Under the pieces are notes generated by a model. It saw only the letters and a list, made by a program, of their open reading frames with translations. It was not told the DNA's origin and searched no databases. A DNA stretch of 64,000 bases from Bradyrhizobium sacchari (lineage in GTDB: Bacteria > Pseudomonadota > Alphaproteobacteria > Rhizobiales > Xanthobacteraceae), in the NCBI RefSeq assembly GCF_002068095.1, contig NZ_LWIG01000014.1, forward strand, positions 420,200 through 484,199, read 5' to 3'. Made by a program: the position numbers and the translations under genes. The first letter of the stretch is position 1; each line of letters opens with the position of its first letter. Positions 48,202 through 64,000 of the stretch are shown piece by piece.

Positions 48202-50256
48202 TTAGTCGTCGTCCTCGACCTTGTCGAAGAACGAATAGCGCAAAGAGTCCGCGTCGGCGTACCACTGGCCCGGACCCTTGCCCGCGGCAAGCGTCGCCTC
48301 CCAGAGCGCATCGGTGCAGTCCTTGCGATGCATCGACAGATCGAATCCGTTGCCGAAGAACAGCTCGGACCATTCCCACCAGGTGCCGAGCTTCTTGACC
48401 CCGCGCAGGAGGTCGTAACGGTCGATCAGAGCCGGCGCCATGTCCGAGGTGACCGAGCCGAACACGAGGCCGGTCCTGACCACACGGTTGAGCTCGCGGA
48501 TCGCGCGGACCACCTGCTTCGCCGAAACGTGGCAGAGGCTGGTCTCGAACACGAAGTCGAAGCTGCCGTCCTTGAACGGCGTGTCCGTGATCGACCCGAG
48601 CTTGTTGTACTTTTTCAGCGCCGTGGGAGTCTTGGCATGGATCGCACGGTTGCTCTCGATGCCCCAGGCATCGATGCCGCGCTCGCGCAGCGCGCCAACG
48701 AGTTCCCCGCTGGCCGATCCTGCGACCAGGAGCTTTGAGCCCTTGGCCTTGCCCCAGACGAGCCCGATCAGTTTCGTCAGATAGTCGGGATCGGTGAAGT
48801 GCCGCCACGCCTCGTGATAGGGACCGAGACCGCGATAGTTCTCGAAATAGTCGCGGTCGATCTTGTCAGAGAGCGGCTTGTCCTCCTGCGCGCGTTCGCG
48901 GCGCAGGCGCATCATCTCGGTCAGGATGATGTCGGTCGCCGCGTCCGAGGAGTCGAGCAAACCGTTCAGCGTCGAATCGAACAGATAGTCGCCGACCACG
49001 ACGATTCCGGGATGTTCCTTCGGCTCCGGGCGGTGATTGGTCATGACGTCGCGCACAGGCAGACCGCCCGGCAGCGCATTCACTGACGACAGCCAGCGAT
49101 GGATCTTGCCTTCCATGAAATGCGCGCGGGCATCGCCGAGCGAAGCCGGCAGCGATTTCAGCGCGGCGTCGATCAGTTCCTGATCAGAGAGATTGGCGAA
49201 GGCCAGCGCGTCGGAGCCGGGAATCAGCCAGTTCAGCACGCCATGCTTGCCGACGTCGTGGCGCGCGCCCTCGTTGTAGACGCAGCAGCCGCCGAAGGCT
49301 TCCGACATGAACCAGGCGCCGGGAATCTTCTCGCCCCAGAACGGCTCGTCGAACAGGATCGAGACGCGCAAATAGTGCGCCGGACGGTCGAAATACGAAA
49401 CATGCTTGACCATCGACTTGCGCAGCTGCTCGCCTTCCCACCCCATGGTGGCAAGCCAGGAATGCGGCAGGCACACCAGCACGAGATCGAAGTCGCGCGT
49501 CTCCGGGCCCTTGCCATTCATCATCTTGAGCTGGTAGCGGCCCGTCGGCGCCTTGCCGACGGTGAGCACACGGTGATTGAGCTGGATGTCGGCGTTGACC
49601 TCCGACTGCAGGCACTCGATCAGCTGTTCGTTGCCGTTCTGGATGGAATAGAGCCCGATATAGCCCTCGACGTCCATCAGATAGTTCTTGAGCGCGTTGA
49701 GGCCGTTGGTGTTGTGGCTTTCGGTCGCGATGTCCGAGCGCGCCATCACCTTGAAGAAGCGCTTTGCGGTCTCGTCCTCGACCTCCTCGTCCAGCACCTG
49801 CTCGGCGGTCTTGTAGGCCCAGGGATTCTCGTTGTCGTGCGCGCCGACGCCTTCGTAATATTCGATCGGCGACATCACTTCGGTGCAGCGCTTGCGGAAC
49901 GCCTCGATCGCGGCCGCGGTCTTGGCGCCGTATTTGCGGCGCATGCCCGGCACGTCGTTGAGCAGCTCGCCGCCGAACTGCACCTGCTCGGCGTCCATCG
50001 GAATCGTCTGCAGGCCGAAATGCTGGATCAGCTCGCGCAGCGGATCGGGTCCCGTCATCGAGTAGTCATAGATTTCGGCAACGCCGGCCTCGTACATTGC
50101 CGGCGCGGAATCGAATTTGCGCGTGACGATCTTGCCGCCGAGCCGGTCGGAGGCCTCGAAGATGGTGACGCGGCAGAGGTCGCCGAGCTTACGCTTCAGG
50201 TACCAGGCGCTCATCAGCCCGCCGGGGCCGCCGCCTACGATTGCAAGATCAAGCAT
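48202..50256 (-). CDS. fusion: FAD amine-oxidase-like domain plus SAM methyltransferase-like domain
   Basis: The 684-residue product joins two enzymes. Residues 1 to about 450 are a flavoprotein of the amine oxidase / phytoene-desaturase type: LAIVGGGPGGLMSAWYLKRK, the FEASDRLGGK motif at 33-42, and the C-terminal FAD site VVVGDYLFDSTLNGLLDSSD (419-438). Residues about 485-684 resemble a class I methyltransferase: motif I LLVAGSASGELVGAL (509-523), the acidic WGIESN (531-536), and FKDGSFDFVFETSLCHV (561-577). No signal or membrane segment is seen. It begins 135 bases downstream of the rpoC terminator and precedes the ABC exporter. The pathway is unknown. Confidence 0.82.
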   Translation of the reverse strand: MLDLAIVGGGPGGLMSAWYLKRKLGDLCRVTIFEASDRLGGKIVTRKFDSAPAMYEAGVAEIYDYSMTGPDPLRELIQHFGLQTIPMDAEQVQFGGELLNDVPGMRRKYGAKTAAAIEAFRKRCTEVMSPIEYYEGVGAHDNENPWAYKTAEQVLDEEVEDETAKRFFKVMARSDIATESHNTNGLNALKNYLMDVEGYIGLYSIQNGNEQLIECLQSEVNADIQLNHRVLTVGKAPTGRYQLKMMNGKGPETRDFDLVLVCLPHSWLATMGWEGEQLRKSMVKHVSYFDRPAHYLRVSILFDEPFWGEKIPGAWFMSEAFGGCCVYNEGARHDVGKHGVLNWLIPGSDALAFANLSDQELIDAALKSLPASLGDARAHFMEGKIHRWLSSVNALPGGLPVRDVMTNHRPEPKEHPGIVVVGDYLFDSTLNGLLDSSDAATDIILTEMMRLRRERAQEDKPLSDKIDRDYFENYRGLGPYHEAWRHFTDPDYLTKLIGLVWGKAKGSKLLVAGSASGELVGALRERGIDAWGIESNRAIHAKTPTALKKYNKLGSITDTPFKDGSFDFVFETSLCHVSAKQVVRAIRELNRVVRTGLVFGSVTSDMAPALIDRYDLLRGVKKLGTWWEWSELFFGNGFDLSMHRKDCTDALWEATLAAGKGPGQWYADADSLRYSFFDKVEDDD

Positions 50257-50391
50257 GTCAGTTCCGTGGTCTCCGGCCCTGCCCCCGTCACGGGATCCAC
50301 CGGTCTAAGCACCCCTAGCAGAAGCGCTTTTGCGCCTGAAGGAAAGATGAACAAAGGTTGATCCTGCATCGCAGCAAGCAAAGAAAGCAGC

Positions 50392-50418
50392 AAAAAGGCC
50401 GGCTTACGCCGGCCTTTT
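50392..50418 (-). terminator. intrinsic terminator of rpoBC
   Basis: On the minus strand GGCCGGC-GTAA-GCCGGCC forms a seven-bp GC stem with a four-base loop, preceded by AAAA and followed by TTTTT. It lies 31 bases after the rpoC stop and separates rpoC from the flavoprotein-methyltransferase gene. Confidence 0.85.
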
Positions 50419-50449
50419 CAGTGTCCTCGGTATTGCTACGGATGAACGA

Positions 50450-54646
<4,197 letters not shown>

Positions 54647-54739
54647 CGTCTTCTCCTCGCGTGCCGGTCGCCTCCGGCCGCAAATTCGAAAATCACTCGA
54701 GCACGGCGCCCTGCCCTCAAGGCCTCGGGAGGGGCGCCA

Positions 54740-54764
54740 ATGCCCGGCCGCGAAGGCCGGGCAT
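54740..54764 (-). other. stem-loop between rpoB and rpoC
   Basis: ATGCCCGGCC (740-749) and GGCCGGGCAT (755-764) are perfectly complementary around a five-base loop. On the minus strand the loop is TTCGC. It lies 11 bases after the rpoB stop. No T-run follows, so it is more likely a processing or stability element. Confidence 0.55.
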
Positions 54765-54775
54765 GAAAGGTCGAA

Positions 54776-58900
<4,125 letters not shown>

Positions 58901-59383
58901 CGTGGCCTCTCATTTCGTCGCCCGCTCTGGGCGCGCCGTCCGGAACGCGGCTGCCACCGCTCCCCGGGTTGAATTTTTCGAACCCGTTTTGGGGGCCGGA
59001 AACTCAGGTTCAGGCGGGAATGTCCTGAATCTGTTCTTCAGACCTTCAAAACGCAAAACGACGCGCGGGGCGCTGGTGTGCGCGCCCGCCCGTCACAACG
59101 ATCGTCTTCACGGACTGCAAAAGCCCGAAATAGCCTGCTCTCCCAACGGCTTACAGGGAAATCCGGCCTCCCTGACCACCGCGCTTTCGTGCTGCCGACC
59201 CGATATGGGGCGACAATAGTGCAGATTCGAGGGACAAACCCTCAAATCCCCACACTTTTTCGTGTTCGACCTGCGTCGGGACCTTCCGTCGCACGCCTTT
59301 TGCATCCGGTCCACCTCTCGAGGGAGACCAGGATCCCGGGCTGAGCTGGTGCTCGCCCGGGATCCCGCGCCAGCAAGCAGCGC
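58901..59383 (-). other. rplL-rpoB intergenic region with hairpins
   Basis: These 483 bases hold no convincing gene. Two hairpins are clear: GGATCCCGGGC (59331-59341) with GCCCGGGATCC (59355-59365), 11 perfect pairs around 13 bases, 18 bases after the rplL stop; and GAGGG-ACAAA-CCCTC at 59229-59243. In E. coli the same gap holds an attenuator and an RNase III site that lower rpoBC relative to rplJL; an equal role here is an inference. No long T-run follows the large stem. Confidence 0.6.
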
Positions 59384-59761
59384 TTACTTGAGCTCGACCT
59401 TGGCGCCAGCCTTCTCGATCTGGGCCTTGATCTTCTCGGCTTCTTCCTTGTTCACGCCTTCCTTCAGCGGCTTCGGAGCACCCTCGACGAGGTCCTTTGC
59501 TTCCTTGAGGCCGAGACCGGTGATGGCGCGGACTTCCTTGATGACCTCGATCTTCTTCTCGCCGGCAGAGGCGAGAACGACCGTGAACTCGGTCTTCTCT
59601 TCCGCCGGAGCGGCAGCGCCACCGCCAGCAGCCGGGCCGGCCACGGCGACGGCCGCGGCAGCGGAAACGCCCCACTTCTCTTCGAGGAGCTTCGCCAGTT
59701 CAGCGGCTTCGAGCACGGTGAGGCTCGAGAGGTCGTCAACGATCTTCTGCAAGTCAGCCAT
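59384..59761 (-). CDS. rplL: 50S ribosomal protein L7/L12
   Basis: The stalk protein that recruits elongation factors, present in several copies on L10. The 125 residues show the N-terminal dimer domain ([20 protein letters not shown]), an Ala/Gly/Pro hinge ([17 protein letters not shown]), and the C-terminal factor-binding domain ([40 protein letters not shown]). It follows rplJ after 54 bases. Confidence 0.98.
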   Translation of the reverse strand: MADLQKIVDDLSSLTVLEAAELAKLLEEKWGVSAAAAVAVAGPAAGGGAAAPAEEKTEFTVVLASAGEKKIEVIKEVRAITGLGLKEAKDLVEGAPKPLKEGVNKEEAEKIKAQIEKAGAKVELK

Positions 59762-59815
59762 TGTTCAGTTTCCTTACGTGTAAGTCTGGTTCGGGTTTGA
59801 GTTTTGCGAAGGGCG

Positions 59816-60334
59816 TCAGGCCGCTTCGCCCTTTGAGGCATGAGCCTGGATGACGCGCGCGAGCTTGCCCGCGGGCGCGTTGGCGAGCTGGGCCAGCTTG
59901 GTCGCCGGGGCCACGATGAGGCCGACGATCTTGCCGCGCAGTTCGTCAAGCGACGGCAGCGAGGCAAGCGCCTTCACGCCGTCGACATTCAGGACGGTCT
60001 TGCCCATCGAGCCGCCGACGATGACGAACTTTTCGTTCGCCTTGGCGAATTCGATGGCGACCTTTGGCGCCGCTACCGGATCGTTCGAAGTGGCGATCAC
60101 GGTCGGCCCCTTCAGCATGGGGCCGATGGCAACGACGTCAGTGCCTTCAAGAGCAATTTTGGCGAGACGGTTCTTCGAGACCTTCACCGCAGCACCCGCC
60201 TGCTTCATCTGCTGGCGCAGCTTCTGCATCTGGGCGACGGTGAGGCCGGAATATTGAGCAACGACCGCGACGCTCGTGGTCTTGAAGACCTCATTGAGCT
60301 GTTCGACCGCTTCCTTTTTTGCCGCTCGTTCCAC
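59816..60334 (-). CDS. rplJ: 50S ribosomal protein L10
   Basis: L10 anchors the L7/L12 stalk and in many bacteria represses its own mRNA. With the GTG start at 60334, preceded by GGAGAG, the product is 172 residues and begins [52 protein letters not shown] and the C-terminal L12-binding helix region ([14 protein letters not shown]) are visible. Longer starts (ATG 60361, 60490) have poor ribosome sites and are not conserved-looking. Confidence 0.97.
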   Translation of the reverse strand: MERAAKKEAVEQLNEVFKTTSVAVVAQYSGLTVAQMQKLRQQMKQAGAAVKVSKNRLAKIALEGTDVVAIGPMLKGPTVIATSNDPVAAPKVAIEFAKANEKFVIVGGSMGKTVLNVDGVKALASLPSLDELRGKIVGLIVAPATKLAQLANAPAGKLARVIQAHASKGEAA

Positions 60335-60916
60335 AGCAAGCTCTCTCCGGTTGGCGGTCATCGCGAAAGCGGGACCGCCGGGTTGCACCCATCGTCCCGC
60401 CCAAACCTGAACCTCCGGGTCAAAAACCCTTCGGACACGCCGGGCAAGACGACAATTCAAAGCCTGCCCTCCGGGAGCCCAAAGGCCCACGGCGTGTCGA
60501 GGTCCGAACCAGACCCGTTTCGCGAAGCCAGCCCTTAAAGCTGGGTGCGAAGTGAAATCCGGTCTTCACCCGTCTATGCAGGCCGTGCGATTAAGCCGTT
60601 GAGAAATCGAAATTTCCCGCGGGCGCCTGCAGTCTTGGACAGGACAAGGTCAGCCGGCGAACCGCCCGACCTCTGCCCGCATCCCAGCCAACCGACGGGT
60701 TTTCCTTCCTTTTCCGGCAAATCCTTGCGGACGTCCTGAAAAGGAATGATCTCCTGTCGTGTCGGGTTTTCGGAATGCGTGCACGGACGCGCCAGCCGAG
60801 GCCGGCACGTCCGGAGGCGGTTCTTTAACCGCTCCGGGCCTGCTTGCCAAGAGCAAAATTCACACCAGTTCCAGTCCGTTGCCCGCCGGGCTTGAGATGG
60901 CTCAACAAGGACCGAT
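60335..60916 (-). other. leader and intergenic region upstream of rplJ
   Basis: No gene is visible in these 582 bases. A hairpin CCGGAGGCGGTT-CTTT-AACCGCTCCGG at 60811-60837 could end the 2-hydroxyacid dehydrogenase transcript. The part nearest rplJ is expected to hold the rplJL promoter and the L10 autoregulatory leader, but I cannot define either by eye. Confidence 0.5.
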
Positions 60917-61870
60917 TCAGGCCGATTTCACCGCGTAAGGCAGCGGCTTGCCTGCGAAGAACGCGGTCAGGTTCGCCAGCACGCAGTCCTGCATGGCGAC
61001 GTGCGAGTCCAGGGTGTGGCCGCCGATATGGGGGGCGAACACCACGTTCGGAAACGCGGTCAGCGCGTCGGGCGCGTGCGGTTCCTTCTCGAAGACGTCG
61101 AGGCCGGCCCCGGCGATGGTCTTGTCGGTCAGGGCCGCGACCAGAGCTTTCTCGTCGATGACAGAGCCACGGGAGATGTTGACGACATAGCCGTCCGCGC
61201 CGAGTCGCTTCAGGATGTCGGCATTGACGACATGCTGGGTCTCTGCCCCCGCCCGCACCGCGATCATCAGCACGCTGCACCAGTCGGCCAGTGCCTCCAG
61301 CGACGGGAAATATTGATAGGGCAGATCGTATTGGGTGCGGCTGAAATAGCCGACCTCGCTCTCGAAGGCGGCGCAACGCGCCGCGATCTTGCGGCCGATC
61401 TCGCCCATGCCATAGACGCCGATGCGGCGTCCGGGCATGCCGGCCTGGGGACGCATCATCGGCGACTGCTTTGACGCGGCCCAATCGCCGCTGCGGACAT
61501 ATTGGTCGGCGACCAGGATCCGCCGCGTCGTTGCCAGCATCAGGGTCATCGCGATATCGGCAACGGAAGCCGCGTTGGCACCCGGGCTGTGGCCGACCGC
61601 GATGTTGCGCGCGGCCGCGGCCTTCAGGTCGACGCCGTCGTAGCCGGTGCCGTAGCAGACGACGGCGCCGAGCTTTGGAAACAGGTCCATCGCCTCCGCC
61701 CCCAGCGGGGAGCCGCCCGCGGTGAGCAGCGCACGGATGCCGCCGAGCTCGTCCGCCGGAAACACCTCGCGCGCGGGCTTGCCGCCGGTGTCGAGCAGCT
61801 CGAACGGCCCGGCGAAACGCGCCATCATCGTCTTGGGAAAGCGCGAGTAGATCAGGACCTTGTCAGCCAT
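60917..61870 (-). CDS. D-2-hydroxyacid dehydrogenase
   Basis: The 317-residue enzyme belongs to the D-isomer-specific NAD(P)-dependent 2-hydroxyacid dehydrogenases. The cofactor site is GVYGMGEIGRKIA (151-163) and the catalytic set is Arg234 (NISRGSVID), Glu263 (DVFEKEP) and His281 (APHIGGHT). It likely reduces a small 2-keto acid such as glyoxylate or hydroxypyruvate. ATG 61870 gives the normal length; the frame runs to 61900. It is an unusual insert between rplKA and rplJL, on the same strand, 89 bases after rplA and a strong hairpin. Confidence 0.93.
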   Translation of the reverse strand: MADKVLIYSRFPKTMMARFAGPFELLDTGGKPAREVFPADELGGIRALLTAGGSPLGAEAMDLFPKLGAVVCYGTGYDGVDLKAAAARNIAVGHSPGANAASVADIAMTLMLATTRRILVADQYVRSGDWAASKQSPMMRPQAGMPGRRIGVYGMGEIGRKIAARCAAFESEVGYFSRTQYDLPYQYFPSLEALADWCSVLMIAVRAGAETQHVVNADILKRLGADGYVVNISRGSVIDEKALVAALTDKTIAGAGLDVFEKEPHAPDALTAFPNVVFAPHIGGHTLDSHVAMQDCVLANLTAFFAGKPLPYAVKSA

Positions 61871-61904
61871 TGTTCTTGTTTCCGATAACCGCCGCCACAA
61901 ACGA

Positions 61905-61940
61905 CGAGGGGCGGAATCGGTTGCCCAATTCCGCCCCTCG
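61905..61940 (-). terminator. hairpin after rplA, probable terminator
   Basis: CGAGGGGCGGAAT (905-917) and ATTCCGCCCCTCG (928-940) form 13 perfect pairs around ten bases, 19 bases after the rplA stop. On the minus strand TCGTTTGTGG follows, a weak T-run, so termination may be partial and allow read-through into the dehydrogenase gene. Confidence 0.6.
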
Positions 61941-61959
61941 CCTCATGCAATTTCCAGAC

Positions 61960-62652
61960 TTAGCCGAGAATGGTGCCCGGCTCGACCTTCACGCCGGGGC
62001 CCATCGTCGAGGACACCGCAACACGCTGGATGTAAGTGCCCTTGGAACCGGCAGGCTTCGCCTTGGAGACGGCGTCCGCGAGAGCCTTGATGTTCTCGAC
62101 CAGCTTCTCCTCGGAGAACGAGGCCTTGCCGACGCCGGCCTGCAGGATGCCGGCCTTCTCGACGCGGAACTCGACCGAGCCGCCCTTGGCACCCTTCACC
62201 GCGCCGGTGACGTCCATGGTCACGGTGCCGATCTTCGGGTTCGGCATCAGGCCGCGCGGGCCGAGCACCTTACCGAGGCGGCCGACCAGCGGCATCATGT
62301 CGGGGGTGGCGATGCAGCGGTCGAAATCGATCGTGCCGTTCTGGACCTTCTCGACCAGGTCTTCGGCGCCGACGACGTCGGCACCGGCAGCCTTGGCCTC
62401 ATCGGCCTTGGCGCCGCGGGCGAACACGCCGACGCGCAGCGTACGGCCGGTGCCGTTCGGCAGGGTCACGACGCCACGGACCATCTGGTCCGCGTGACGC
62501 GGATCGACGCCGAGATTGATCGCGACCTCGATGGTCTCATCGAACTTCGCTTTCGCGCGCTCCTTGACCATCTTGATGGCGTCCGCGAGCGGGTAAAGCT
62601 TTTCGCGGTCAATGCCTTCGCGGGCTTTGTTCAAACGCTTTCCGATTGCCAT
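61960..62652 (-). CDS. rplA: 50S ribosomal protein L1
   Basis: L1 forms the mobile stalk that moves E-site tRNA, and represses the rplKA mRNA in many bacteria. The 230 residues include [55 protein letters not shown] and the late [20 protein letters not shown]. It starts six bases after rplK. Confidence 0.98.
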   Translation of the reverse strand: MAIGKRLNKAREGIDREKLYPLADAIKMVKERAKAKFDETIEVAINLGVDPRHADQMVRGVVTLPNGTGRTLRVGVFARGAKADEAKAAGADVVGAEDLVEKVQNGTIDFDRCIATPDMMPLVGRLGKVLGPRGLMPNPKIGTVTMDVTGAVKGAKGGSVEFRVEKAGILQAGVGKASFSEEKLVENIKALADAVSKAKPAGSKGTYIQRVAVSSTMGPGVKVEPGTILG

Positions 62653-62658
62653 GGCCGC

Positions 62659-63087
62659 TTACCCCGCAACTTCCAGACCCATCGAACGGGCGGAGCCCTC
62701 GACCATCTTCATGGCCGATTCGATGGTGTCGCAATTCAAGTCCTTCATCTTCTTCTCGGCGATCTCGCGCACCTGCGCCTTGGTCACCTTGCCGGCCTTG
62801 TCACGGCCCGGCGCCTTGGAGCCGGACTGGATCTTGGCAGCCTGCTTGAGGAAGTAGGACATCGGCGGCGTCTTCATCTCGAAGGTGAAGGAACGGTCCG
62901 CGTAGATGGTGATGATCACCGGGATCGGGGTGTTCTTCTCTTCCTTCTGGGTCTGGGCGTTGAACGCCTTGCAGAACTCCATGATGTTGAGACCGCGCTG
63001 ACCAAGCGCGGGACCGATCGGGGGCGAAGGATTCGCCGCACCGGCCGGGACCTGAAGCTTCAGGTATCCGGTCACTTTCTTTGCCAT
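62659..63087 (-). CDS. rplK: 50S ribosomal protein L11
   Basis: L11 lies at the GTPase centre and is needed for the stringent response through RelA/Rsh. The 142 residues have the Pro-rich N-domain ([20 protein letters not shown]), the hinge region [20 protein letters not shown], and the RNA-binding C-domain ([12 protein letters not shown]). It follows nusG after 131 bases. Confidence 0.98.
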   Translation of the reverse strand: MAKKVTGYLKLQVPAGAANPSPPIGPALGQRGLNIMEFCKAFNAQTQKEEKNTPIPVIITIYADRSFTFEMKTPPMSYFLKQAAKIQSGSKAPGRDKAGKVTKAQVREIAEKKMKDLNCDTIESAMKMVEGSARSMGLEVAG

Positions 63088-63218
63088 GTATCACTCCTGT
63101 TGTGCCGGCAGTCGCCGGCGGTTTCAGGTTCGTGGTCGGGATCTCGAGCGGCTGGCAACCGCCCTCGTCCTCCCACGGCCTCTTGTCGCGTGAGACCGAA
63201 GCCTCACGCCTCGTCCGG

Positions 63219-63773
63219 TCAGACCTTCTCGACCTGACCGAATTCCAGTTCGACGGGCGTTGCGCGGCCGAAGATCGACACCGCGACCTTCACGCGCGAG
63301 CGGGCCTCGTCGATTTCCTCGACCACACCCGAGAACGAGGCGAACGGTCCGTCGGCCACGCGCACGTTCTCGCCGATCTCGAACGACACCGACGCCTTCG
63401 GCCGTTCCACGCCCTCCTGCACCTGATGCAGGATGCGCATGGCCTCGGCTTCCGAGATCGGCATCGGCTTGTTTTCCGCGCCGAGGAAGCCCGTCACTTT
63501 CGGCGTGTTCTTGATCAGATGAAACGCCTCGTCAGTCAGCTTCATCTTCACCAGCACGTAGCCGGGGAAGAACTTACGCTCGGCGTCGATCTTGCGGCCG
63601 CGGCGCACTTCCGTGACCTTCTCGGTCGGAACCAGCACCAGCTCGAACAGCTCCTCGAGCCCGCGCTGCTTGGCCTGCTCGCGGATCGATTCGGCGACCT
63701 TCTTCTCGAAGTTCGAATAGGCGTGGACGATGTACCAGCGCTTGTCGGACACTTGAGCGGTTGCTGTAGCCAT
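63219..63773 (-). CDS. nusG: transcription termination/antitermination factor NusG
   Basis: NusG binds the polymerase clamp and links it to Rho or to S10 on the ribosome. The 184 residues contain the NGN domain (RWYIVHAYSNFEKKVAESIR, FFPGYVLVKMKLTDEAFHLI, KVTGFLG) and a C-terminal KOW domain (GENVRVADGPFASFSGVVEE). Its ATG shares one base with the secE stop (TGATG), so the two are translationally coupled. Confidence 0.98.
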   Translation of the reverse strand: MATATAQVSDKRWYIVHAYSNFEKKVAESIREQAKQRGLEELFELVLVPTEKVTEVRRGRKIDAERKFFPGYVLVKMKLTDEAFHLIKNTPKVTGFLGAENKPMPISEAEAMRILHQVQEGVERPKASVSFEIGENVRVADGPFASFSGVVEEIDEARSRVKVAVSIFGRATPVELEFGQVEKV

Positions 63774-63964
63774 CAGTGGATGCCCAGAAGGAAGGTGATG
63801 AGGACACGGATGATCTGGTCGGCGGCGAAGAAGAACACCGAGGCCACGGCGACCATCACGAACACCATGATGGTGGTGATCGTGGTCTCGCGGCGGGTCG
63901 GCCAGGTGACCTTGGCGGTCTCCGAGCGCACTTCCTGCAAGAACTTGAACGGGCTGACTGCCAT
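63773..63964 (-). CDS. secE: preprotein translocase subunit SecE
   Basis: The single-helix form of SecE, 63 residues, which clamps SecY in the inner membrane. A cytosolic amphipathic helix with FLQEVRSETAKVTWPTRRET, the conserved motif before the membrane, is followed by one hydrophobic span (TTIMVFVMVAVASVFFFAAD). ATG 63964 gives the usual length. The sequence ends 36 bases upstream; the tRNA-Trp gene often found there would lie outside the window. Confidence 0.97.
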   Translation of the reverse strand: MAVSPFKFLQEVRSETAKVTWPTRRETTITTIMVFVMVAVASVFFFAADQIIRVLITFLLGIH

Positions 63965-64000
63965 CGTTTGAGGTCCAGCGTCGGTCGACAGACGCACATG

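Overview
The window comes from an alphaproteobacterium that looks like Bradyrhizobium or a close relative (Nitrobacteraceae). The evidence is high GC throughout, a 343-residue RpoA, an ATP12-type F1 assembly chaperone, a zinc-free S14, the joined order nusG-rplKA-rplJL-rpoBC / str / S10-spc-alpha on one strand, and several families of dispersed palindromic repeats that I associate with this group. No database was searched. Protein names rest on recognisable motifs, lengths and gene order.

Bases 1 to about 23,700 are an ordinary mixed chromosomal region. It starts with a truncated ArsR-like regulator and a secreted alpha/beta hydrolase. Two small exported proteins of biased composition, a GST-fold protein and two hypothetical genes follow, then the beta subunit of propionyl-CoA carboxylase (pccB). 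Next come DUF4260, a coiled-coil protein, a dienelactone-hydrolase-like enzyme, a class D beta-lactamase, a translationally coupled FliK / small FlhB-like pair, ATP12, a DUF3828-like protein, and the set RluC-type pseudouridine synthase / RarA / Deg protease. The region ends with a porin, a divergent HxlR regulator and alcohol dehydrogenase pair, a DUF1330-SDR pair, an orphan Bug-family solute-binding protein and a secreted hypothetical protein.

From about 23,780 to the end, nearly everything lies on the minus strand and forms a gene-expression supercluster. Read in transcription order it runs secE-nusG-rplK-rplA-(2-hydroxyacid dehydrogenase)-rplJ-rplL-rpoB-rpoC, then an accessory insert of three genes, then rpsL-rpsG-fusA-tuf-rpsJ-rplCDWB-rpsS-rplV-rpsC-rplP-rpmC-rpsQ-rplNXE-rpsN-rpsH-rplFR-rpsE-rpmD-rplO-secY-secY2-adk-rpsM-rpsK-rpoA-rplQ. 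A strong intrinsic terminator follows rplQ and another follows rpoC. Most neighbours are separated by under 50 bases or overlap.

Three departures from the textbook layout stand out. First, a second and divergent SecY gene sits directly behind the normal secY. It has a shortened plug region and lacks the arginine that SecA-driven export needs. Second, the adenylate kinase that overlaps it carries a lysine/alanine-rich, histone-H1-like tail of about 90 residues. Third, between rpoC and rpsL lies a cassette of two flavoproteins and an ABC exporter; one flavoprotein is fused to a methyltransferase-like domain, and the exporter has strongly acidic ends. Dispersed repeats have also entered the spc and alpha operons at three places. 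No tRNA, rRNA, CRISPR array, insertion sequence or prophage gene was seen.
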